Of a stretch of 64,000 nt of DNA, positions 16,292-24,400 are shown one piece after another (positions within the stretch are counted from its first letter, which is position 1; each line of letters starts with the position of its first letter). This stretch comes from Desulfarculales bacterium UBA702. GTDB lineage: Bacteria; Desulfobacterota; Syntrophobacteria; Syntrophobacterales; Syntrophobacteraceae. The DNA is taken from the NCBI GenBank assembly GCA_002298165.1, contig DBMI01000016.1, positions 1 to 64,000 on the forward strand. The letters run 5' to 3'. The notes beneath the pieces are model-generated. The model saw nothing but the letters and a program-made list of their open reading frames with translations, made no database searches and was not told the DNA's origin. The translations under genes were made by a program, and so were the position numbers.

Positions 16292-18331
16292 TCATGAGCG
16301 GTGTGGAGATTCAATTATCTGTATTTTGAGAACATCGTCCCTTGGTGCAACCTTTTCGATATTAATTCGGACCAACTCTCCCTGCTTGAATTCGGAATTC
16401 TCCGGTACGGGAGCATTAACTTCGAGGAGGAAATCGGGAATCAGCAGATGAGCGAACCTGGGGTTCTTGTCGAGAACGAGAGCATGCATCATCTCAATAT
16501 CCTCCTGCTCAATGTACTTGAGAATCCAGAACTTGGTCCATTTGCGCTGAATTGTAAAAATGCGGGCCTGGGCGGCCCCGATCCGGAGGATGAACTGGTC
16601 GAGTTCTTCCCTGGAGTAGAGATCGGCCGTTCCGGCAATGGCTTGCTTGAGCTGCCGCTGCACCAGGAGATCGGAGTAGCGGCGGATGGGAGAAGTTACC
16701 GTTGTGTACCGGGGGATGGCAAGACTGCAATGCACCTTTGGTTCCGAGGAGAGTTCAGCCCTGGAAAAAAGCCGTCTCTGACGGTAGACTCTGAACAGTT
16801 CGTGTTCGCTTGGTACGCATTCGGTTTCCGGACGGCATTCGGCCTGACCGCGAAAAACGGCCGGGACGCCTTTTTCGGAAAGATAATCGGCGGCCGCTGC
16901 ATTTGCCTCGATCATCCATTCGGATACCATTATCTGGCCCGGTGTTTCTTTTTCGTACCGGGAAATCTGGATCATTCCCGCGTTGTTGACGTACACGTGA
17001 ATCTCGGCCAGAGGCAAAATGATCGCGCCCTGTTCGAGCCTTCTTTGGCGGCGCTTCATCGCAAGCTCGAAAAGGATGCTTATCGAGGCGTCGCCCGGAA
17101 TGAGGGAATCGACTGTCTCATATGTAAGCTGACGTTGGATGCGCACGATACTCGGGACAATCCTGCTTTCCAGCAGGTTCGCGTCACGGTCCATTTTTAT
17201 AAGGAAACTGAGCGCCATCCTGTCGACGCCGGCCTTAAGACTCAAGGCTCCCTCGGAAAGCGAGGGGGGAAACATCGAAATCCGCTCGTCGGGAAGATAA
17301 ATGGAGCTTACCCTCTGCTCGGCCACCCGGTCGAGAAGGTCGCCCTTGGGAATAAATTCAGCCACATCGGCGATATGTACACCTACTTCGAAGATGCCGC
17401 CCTCCAGTTCGCGAATGCTGAGGGCATCATCGTAGTCACGGGTGAACTCGCTATCAACGGTGAATGTTGGGAGTTCGGTGAGGTCCTCCCTGCCGGATGC
17501 GGCCGTTTCCAGCACGGTCGAGTGTGAGATTTGTTCGGCGCGCTCGATCACTTCAGGTAAGAAGGTCCGGCATATCCCATGCTCGTGGAGCAGCAGGTTC
17601 TCGTTTTCATTCCACACTCCGATCCGCACAAGGAGACGAAACGCGGAAAGCGGCTGTGGAACGATCCCGGCACGCTTTAGAGCCTCTTTTACGAAAGTCG
17701 CCTCTTTCGCCTCCTGCCCAAAAACTGAGTAATCCTTCAAATCACTGACCACTTCGTTTCGAAATGGCGGTGGCTGGACGGACTTGCGGCCCCACACAGC
17801 TTCAAGCCATTGAGCGCTTTCGGAAAGCCTTGTTTCTCTGTCGGCCTCCTTTTGTATTTCTGTCCGGCGCTGCTCTACGCTGTCAGACGACCGGGGCGAG
17901 TAACGGGCATCCTTTTCCTGGAAATAGAGCCTGTCTTCGAGCAAAAGGCGCCTTATCGCAGCCGATTGATCATCGGGGACAGGCTTGTTGAAAAGAAATT
18001 CTGCAATTTCAATCGGGTCGAATTCGCCTCCCTCGCCCTCGAAAAGAGACCATATCTCTTCAAGGTCGATATCTTGCTGGAGTTGTTTTCTCCTTGCGGA
18101 GATCTCCGCAAGTTTTTTTGCCAGCTCATCCCTTGTAAGTTTGAGATTGAGTAAGGTTTCGCCGTGGTGAATGGCTCGTGAGCGGGTAAGGTTGATTTCG
18201 CGGTTTCGCTCAGTCAGCACGTGGAGTCGCCCGTCCTTGACCGCAAGGACCACTCCACAGAGAATTTCCTTGGATTCAAAGAACTCAACAACGGTGCCGG
18301 GTGAAATTTCTCGTATTCCCGGCCTGGTCAT
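16292..18331 (-). CDS. RNB-domain 3'-5' exoribonuclease (RNase II/R family)
   Basis: Hydrolytic single-strand RNA exonuclease. The N-terminal ~270 residues hold small OB/SH3-like modules (TVVEFFESKEILCGVVLAVK) and a helical region; the RNB catalytic core begins at FTVDSEFTRDYDDALSI (about 307-323), with the Asp cluster that binds magnesium, and continues through HIADVAEFI and YLPDERISMFPPSLSEGALS. SPIRRYSDLLVQRQLK is another family motif. The C-terminal S1 region is short, so the 679-residue protein is nearer the plant/cyanobacterial and deltaproteobacterial RNase II type than E. coli RNase R. GGAG precedes the ATG. Confidence 0.88.
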   Translation of the reverse strand: MTRPGIREISPGTVVEFFESKEILCGVVLAVKDGRLHVLTERNREINLTRSRAIHHGETLLNLKLTRDELAKKLAEISARRKQLQQDIDLEEIWSLFEGEGGEFDPIEIAEFLFNKPVPDDQSAAIRRLLLEDRLYFQEKDARYSPRSSDSVEQRRTEIQKEADRETRLSESAQWLEAVWGRKSVQPPPFRNEVVSDLKDYSVFGQEAKEATFVKEALKRAGIVPQPLSAFRLLVRIGVWNENENLLLHEHGICRTFLPEVIERAEQISHSTVLETAASGREDLTELPTFTVDSEFTRDYDDALSIRELEGGIFEVGVHIADVAEFIPKGDLLDRVAEQRVSSIYLPDERISMFPPSLSEGALSLKAGVDRMALSFLIKMDRDANLLESRIVPSIVRIQRQLTYETVDSLIPGDASISILFELAMKRRQRRLEQGAIILPLAEIHVYVNNAGMIQISRYEKETPGQIMVSEWMIEANAAAADYLSEKGVPAVFRGQAECRPETECVPSEHELFRVYRQRRLFSRAELSSEPKVHCSLAIPRYTTVTSPIRRYSDLLVQRQLKQAIAGTADLYSREELDQFILRIGAAQARIFTIQRKWTKFWILKYIEQEDIEMMHALVLDKNPRFAHLLIPDFLLEVNAPVPENSEFKQGELVRINIEKVAPRDDVLKIQIIESPHRS

Positions 18332-18468
18332 GAAAAAATCTCCATAGCTATTCCGGTTGCCTGATTATCCTCAAAATTGGCTATCTGTTCCGATGAGATG
18401 AGATAAAATCCATGCGTAATTTAATTCCTTGAGACTAAGCGGCAAATGTACAGCATGGGCCTGGAGTT

Positions 18469-21138
18469 CTATTTTCTTCCCCGGAAACTTTTCCTGCCTC
18501 CGATGGCTGGTTTGCTTGCATCAGCGGAAAGGATCTCCGCCTTGAGATCGTGGAGCGTCTGGAGTGCTTCGATCGGCGTAATTCTGTCTAAATCAAGGCC
18601 CGCAATCCGCTCGCGTAAATTATCGGCGGGCCTGAAAAGCTGAAGCTGAGTTGCGGGTTCTGTTGGCGCGCGGTTCTGAATAACCTTGGGACCCGGCCCT
18701 GAAAGGGGGCAAGCATTTGCACCCTCAAGTTCAGACAGAATCTCCCTGGCCCGATCCGTTATGTGCTCTGGAAGGCCGGCAAGCCGTGCTACCTGGATTC
18801 CATAGCTCCGGCTTGAACCTCCGGGCATGAGCTTATGAAAAAAAACAATCTCCTGCTGCCACTCTCGGATCGCGACATTAAAGTTTTTCACCCGCTGACG
18901 GCTTCGGGCAAGATCGGTAAGCTCATGATAGTGAGTGGCGAAAAGCGTCTTGATTCCTTTACCCTGAAAATCGTGCAGGTACTCGGCAACCGCCCAGGCA
19001 ATGCTCATGCCGTCGAAAGTGCTGGTCCCGCGCCCTATCTCATCGAGGATTATAAGACTGCGGGTGGTTGCCTGGTGCAGAATGTTTGCCGTCTCCTGCA
19101 TCTCGACCATAAAAGTGGACCTGCCTCGGGCAAGGTCGTCGGATGCGCCAACCCTCGTAAAAATCCGGTCCACCAGCCCAATCTCCGCACTCGATGCCGG
19201 GACAAAACCGCCAATCTGGGCCAAGAGCACGATAAGTGCCGCCTGCCTTAAGATAGTAGATTTTCCGGCCATATTAGGGCCGGTCACAATGAGAACTTCA
19301 CTCTTTTCCTGGTCGATTTCCAGGTCATTTGGTACAAAGACTCCCCTGTCCAGAAATTGCTCGATTACCGGGTGGCGTCCGTCCCGAATGGTAATGGATT
19401 CTCCGATAAGAAGATTTGGGCGGCAGTAATCGAATTTAGCTGCGCCTTCGGCCAGGGACACGATGCAGTCCAGCAGTGCTATCCTGTCGGCAATTGCCTG
19501 GATTCTGCCACTTTGGGCAGCAACCCCCTCGCGCATTCTGGAAAAAAGGATCTGCTCGAGTTCGAGCTTCTTTTCATCGGCTTCGAGTACCTGCACCTCA
19601 AAATTCTTAAGCTCCTCGGTTATGAACCGCTCTGCGTTCACCAGGGTCTGCTTGCGGAAATAATGAGGCGGGGCCGAAGCAATATATGAACGGGAAATCT
19701 CGATATAGTATCCAAAGACCTTGTTAAAGCGCACCTTGAGTGAGGAAATACCTGTTTCCCGCTTCTGCTGTGCTTCATACTCAGCCATCCAGCCCTTGGC
19801 ATCCCGGCTCAGGCGCATATAGTTGTCGAGATCCGGGTCGAAGCCTGGATTTATCGCGCCCCCTGCCGTAAGCGTTGCGGGTGGAGGATCGGAAAGGGCC
19901 GCCTCAAGGGTTTGTGATAATTCATCGAGAGTGTCCCATTCGGCCGCCAGGCGCGAGATGAGTTCACTCCCGCACTGCAGGAGCAGTTCACCGATTCTCG
20001 GCAGCACATGGAAAGACCTTTTGAGTGCAACGAGGTCCCGTGGGGTGGATATTCCGGTGCTGTTCCTGCCATTGAGTCGCTCGATGTCGTTTATATCTTG
20101 CAGGGCCGATATCAACTCAGCCCTGGTGTCACTCCTGGAGACAAGCTCGGCTACCGCTTCCTGGCGTTTTTCAAGTGATGACAAATCAAGAAGCGGGTAT
20201 CTTAGCCAGTGCTGAAGGCGCCGCCCGCCCATTGCTGTTTTTGTATAGTCGATTATATCGAGAAGGGAGCCCTTGCGGCCCTGGAAGCTGGCAGAGTAAA
20301 ATATTTCGAGATTTCTGACCGTTGCGTCGTCTAATACCATGAACTCCGAGCGGCTGTAGGGTACAACTTTGCGTATATGGTCGCATGAGCCGAAAAGGTT
20401 TTCGCGCGAGTAGGCCAGGACGGCACCGGCGGCCTGGATGGCGGATCCCATCGAACTGATGCCGAACCCTTCGAGAGAAATCACGCTGAAATGGGACGTG
20501 AGAAGTTCGTCCGCCCTGCGCCGGTCGAAGTGGACAGGATTTATGTGAGTCAGTGCCGCATTGGAGCGCATTGCCGCGCTAAGCGCCCACTCGGGGGCTT
20601 CCCCTTCGGGCAGCAGTATTTCGCTTGGCGAGATTCGTATCAACTCGTCAAGGAGGATCTCTTCCGATTCGAGTTCGGTGACCCTGAACTCGGCTGTCGA
20701 GATATCGAGGTAGGCCAGCCCGAAAGGCTTTCCGCGTTCCACCGGGGCAACTGATGCAAGATAATTGGGAAGATTGGATGTAAGATTCTGATTGTCCAGG
20801 ATGAGTCCAGGTGTGAGGACCCGCGTAACCTCGCGTTTGACAAGCCCCTTTGCCTTCTTGGGATCCTCCACCTGATCGCAGACAGCCACCTTGAATCCGG
20901 CTGAAATCAGTTTGGCAATATATCCCTCGGCAGCATGATAAGGCACACCGCACATCGGGACCGGATTTTCCGCCTGCCTGTCGCGTGAGGTAAGGGCAAT
21001 ATCGAGAACTCGCGATGCCGTAACGGCATCATCCATGAACATCTCGTAGAAATCCCCCATCCGGTAGAGCAGCAGCGCTTCCGGATATTTGGCCTTTATC
21101 TCGAGGTACTGCTGCATCATGGGGGTGATATTGTTCAT
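18469..21138 (-). CDS. mutS: DNA mismatch repair protein MutS
   Basis: Recognises base mismatches and small loops and recruits MutL. The N-terminal mismatch-binding domain has the Phe-X-Glu element in RMGDFYEMFMDDA (about 25-37). The clamp and lever helices follow, then the ATPase with Walker A TGPNMAGKSTILRQ (about 622-635), Walker B IILDEIGRGTSTFDGMS and the downstream ATHYHEL. Length (889) is normal for MutS1, and there is no MutS2 Smr domain. It is divergent from uvrA, which pairs two DNA-repair genes around one 340-base promoter region. Confidence 0.97.
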   Translation of the reverse strand: MNNITPMMQQYLEIKAKYPEALLLYRMGDFYEMFMDDAVTASRVLDIALTSRDRQAENPVPMCGVPYHAAEGYIAKLISAGFKVAVCDQVEDPKKAKGLVKREVTRVLTPGLILDNQNLTSNLPNYLASVAPVERGKPFGLAYLDISTAEFRVTELESEEILLDELIRISPSEILLPEGEAPEWALSAAMRSNAALTHINPVHFDRRRADELLTSHFSVISLEGFGISSMGSAIQAAGAVLAYSRENLFGSCDHIRKVVPYSRSEFMVLDDATVRNLEIFYSASFQGRKGSLLDIIDYTKTAMGGRRLQHWLRYPLLDLSSLEKRQEAVAELVSRSDTRAELISALQDINDIERLNGRNSTGISTPRDLVALKRSFHVLPRIGELLLQCGSELISRLAAEWDTLDELSQTLEAALSDPPPATLTAGGAINPGFDPDLDNYMRLSRDAKGWMAEYEAQQKRETGISSLKVRFNKVFGYYIEISRSYIASAPPHYFRKQTLVNAERFITEELKNFEVQVLEADEKKLELEQILFSRMREGVAAQSGRIQAIADRIALLDCIVSLAEGAAKFDYCRPNLLIGESITIRDGRHPVIEQFLDRGVFVPNDLEIDQEKSEVLIVTGPNMAGKSTILRQAALIVLLAQIGGFVPASSAEIGLVDRIFTRVGASDDLARGRSTFMVEMQETANILHQATTRSLIILDEIGRGTSTFDGMSIAWAVAEYLHDFQGKGIKTLFATHYHELTDLARSRQRVKNFNVAIREWQQEIVFFHKLMPGGSSRSYGIQVARLAGLPEHITDRAREILSELEGANACPLSGPGPKVIQNRAPTEPATQLQLFRPADNLRERIAGLDLDRITPIEALQTLHDLKAEILSADASKPAIGGRKSFRGRK

Positions 21139-21480
21139 TGGTTTGACTATCCGACCCCTTTACCGTTGCCTGCCTGTGATGAAAACCCGCTGAAGGGGTT
21201 AAATAAAGAAATACCGTTTGGCCGCTTTAAAGCGGTTATAATAATTAAGATTACCCCGAAGCGCCGAATTTTTATTTATTGCGGCTACAAGATCAAGCGA
21301 TTAGTTGCGTTCCGGTGCGATATGCCGGACTTTTACGGGTCCGCGGGTTATTTACTCTACCATGAAGAATGCGGAGTTCGCAAAGAGGCGGGAAGTTGTC
21401 TGAATTTTTTTGTTTTCAGCCTGTCTTTGTTCGTGCTCTTCGTGGCTGTATCCGGTTCAATTTTTCAAGGAGCTTTACAG
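21139..21480. promoter_or_regulatory. Divergent mutS-uvrA promoter region with a 14-bp palindrome
   Basis: The palindrome CCGCTTTAAAGCGG (21222-21235) lies directly before TATAAT (21237-21242), so a bound protein would cover a promoter. I found no clear LexA-type box. The region is open in frame with uvrA but lacks homology and is treated as untranslated. Confidence 0.35.
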
Positions 21481-24400
21481 TTGTCGTTCGATGACGATTT
21501 TATACGGTTGCGGGGCGTTCGCCAGCACAATTTGAAGAATATAGATCTTGACATCCCACTGAACAGGCTGGTCGCCCTTACGGGAGTCAGCGGTTCGGGG
21601 AAATCGAGTCTCGCCCTTCATACGCTTTACGCGGAAGGGCAGAGAAGGTACATCGAGACCTTTTCTCCATACGCACGCCAGTTTCTCGAAAGAATGGACC
21701 CGCCTGAAGCCGACCGAATCGAGGGTATACCCCCAAGCATTGCCATTGAATCGGGAACCGCCGTGCGAAGTTCGCGCTCGACAGTGGGGACAATTACCGA
21801 AATCAACGACTACCTGAAACTGCTCTTTGCCCGGCTTGCTTTGCCCCATTGCCCGACGTGCGGAAAAGTGATCAGTCGCGACAATCCGGAGACTATTTAC
21901 AATAAACTCTCCGATCTCGCGCCGGAGGACCGCGTGCTGATAACCTTCCCCTTCCCCGCGCCTCGCGAAGTGGAGTGGCAACGGCAGTTGATATCGCAGG
22001 GGTTTCTGAGATTATTTGCCGATGGGAAGGCTGTTGAACTGGAGGCCCTGGGAAAAGCCGATCAGAAAAAACTATCAGGGAACGAAGTTCTGGTAGTGGT
22101 TGACCGCCTTTCATGGAGCAAGACTGAGCACGCTCGCGTGGCAGATTCGATAGGTACCGCTTTTCGGATGGGCGAGGGACGTGTGACGGTCGTTGTTATG
22201 CCGGACCGTATTAAAACATTCAGCTCAGAGCTTTCCTGTGCGGAGTGTTCCGGAAGCCCTCCTATAATACCCGCCAGTCCCAACCTTTTCTCATTTAATA
22301 GTCCGCTGGGAGCATGCCCCGAGTGCCGGGGGTTTGGCAGAACCATTGGGGTGGATATCGATTTGGTTATCCCCGACCGCGGATTATCGCTTGCACAAGG
22401 CGCGATAAAGCCCTGGGGTGGTGAAGATCGCGAAGAGTACGTCGAGTTGCTCGATTTTTGCCGAAAGGAAGGCATTCCCACGGATGTGCCTTTTGCGGAA
22501 CTGGACGAAGGCTCGCGTGGCAAGATAATCGACGGGACGAAGAAGTACTACGGGATAAAAGGCTACTTCGAGTGGCTCGAAACCAAAACGTATAAGATGC
22601 ACGTGCGCGTTTTCCTGTCGCGCTTCCGCGCCTACCGTCCATGCGCTGCCTGCGGAGGATCGAGGTTCCAGCCCGGATCGCTTCTATACAGGATACGAGG
22701 CTTCGGGATCGCCGAAGTCGCTTCCTGGAGCATCGAAAAATGCAGTGAATTTTTCTCCCAGGATTGGCCCGAGATTGCTTCCGACCCTGCAGCACTTTTA
22801 CTCGTATCCGAAATAAGGTCCCGGCTGCGATTCCTGACCGCTGTAGGGCTCGAGTACCTCTCTCTTGACAGGCAATCGCGCACACTATCGGGCGGCGAGG
22901 TACAGAGGGTTCACCTTACTCGCGCACTCGGGTCCGCGCTGGTAAATGTACTATATGTACTGGATGAGCCGAGCGTGGGCCTTCACGCCCGGGACCAGAG
23001 ACGGCTTATGGAACAGCTGGAACATCTCGTCCGAATGGGCAATTCGGTGGTAATGGTCGAACACGATCCTGGCATGATCCGGTTTTGCGACCAGGTGATA
23101 GATATGGGTCCGGCCGGCGGCGAAAAGGGTGGTCGAGTCGTCTACCAGGGTTCTCCCGCAGGGCTGGCAAAATGCGAATCAAGCCTGACCGGGGATTATC
23201 TCGCAGGGCGAAAGTCGGTCGTATCCGGTTTCCGGGATAGGCGCATACCGCGTCGGGGAAAAACTATATCGATCAAAGGGGCGAGGGAGAACAACCTCAA
23301 GGGAATAGACGTAGAAATTCCTCTGGGTCTGCTCATCGGGATCAGCGGAGTGTCGGGCTCGGGAAAAAGCACCCTTGTTGATAAGACGCTCTACAACGGA
23401 TGGCTGAGAAGCCGAGGGCGTGCTGCCGAAACGCCTGGTATTTTCGACAGGCTGGAAGGAGTAGAGAGAGTTTCTGAGATGATCCTGGTCGATCAGCAGC
23501 CGGTAGGCCGCACTCCCAGGGCAAACCTCCTCACCTATACCCGAGCGCTGGATCCCCTGCGCAAAATGCTTGCCGCAACCCCCGAGGCAATGGCCAAAGG
23601 CTTTGCCGCGAGGCACTTTTCCTTTAATGTCCCCGGCGGGAGGTGCGAGACCTGCAATGGCGAAGGCTTCGAACGCGTTGAGATGCAGTTTTTGGCTGAC
23701 GTTTTTCTCAAATGTCCTCAGTGCGGCGGTAAGAGATTCAAGGAAGAAGTCCTCGGGATCAAGCTAAATGGCATCTCCATTGGCGACATGCTGGACATGA
23801 CTGCCCGTGAGATCCTGGAGCGTTTTCCTGATAACGAGCCATTATCCCGCTCGCTTGAACCGGTCATTGCAATCGGATTGGATTACCTGCGAATGGGACA
23901 ACCGCTCAGTACCCTTTCGGGCGGTGAAGCTCAAAGGCTTAAGCTGGTTCATCACCTGCACAACGGCACATTGCGCCGAAACGGCCAGAGTGCCAGGGGC
24001 AACATGTTCATCCTCGATGAGCCTACGACCGGTTTGCACCCGCACGATATCGCCAAGCTGATCCGCGTGCTTCACCAACTGGTCGATATGGGAAACACTG
24101 TGCTGGTAGTCGAACATAACCTGGACTTTCTGGCTGCATGCGACTGGATTATCGACCTCGGGCCGGATGGCGGGGAAAGGGGAGGGAACATTGTCTGCAT
24201 CGGTTCGCCCGAAGATGTATGGTCAAATCCGGAAAGCATCACCGGAAAATATCTAAGGGAGCGAATAGAGGAATCCGGGGATTTGGACCTGCCGATTGCG
24301 GCCGAGCAACAGTCGTCATTTCTATCATCCAATCCCGGTAAAATACTCGATTTTCCGCTGACTTCCGCGCATTCCAACGGAAGCGAAATAATTATCCGCG

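Noticed and set aside
16301..17527. 408-codon open frame antisense to the RNase II-type gene
   Set aside because: Shadow of a GC-rich coding region; the opposite strand has clear RNB motifs.
21166..21480. N-terminal extension of UvrA by 105 residues
   Set aside because: No UvrA homology, it covers the promoter region, and a TTG with AAGGAG gives a normal UvrA start.
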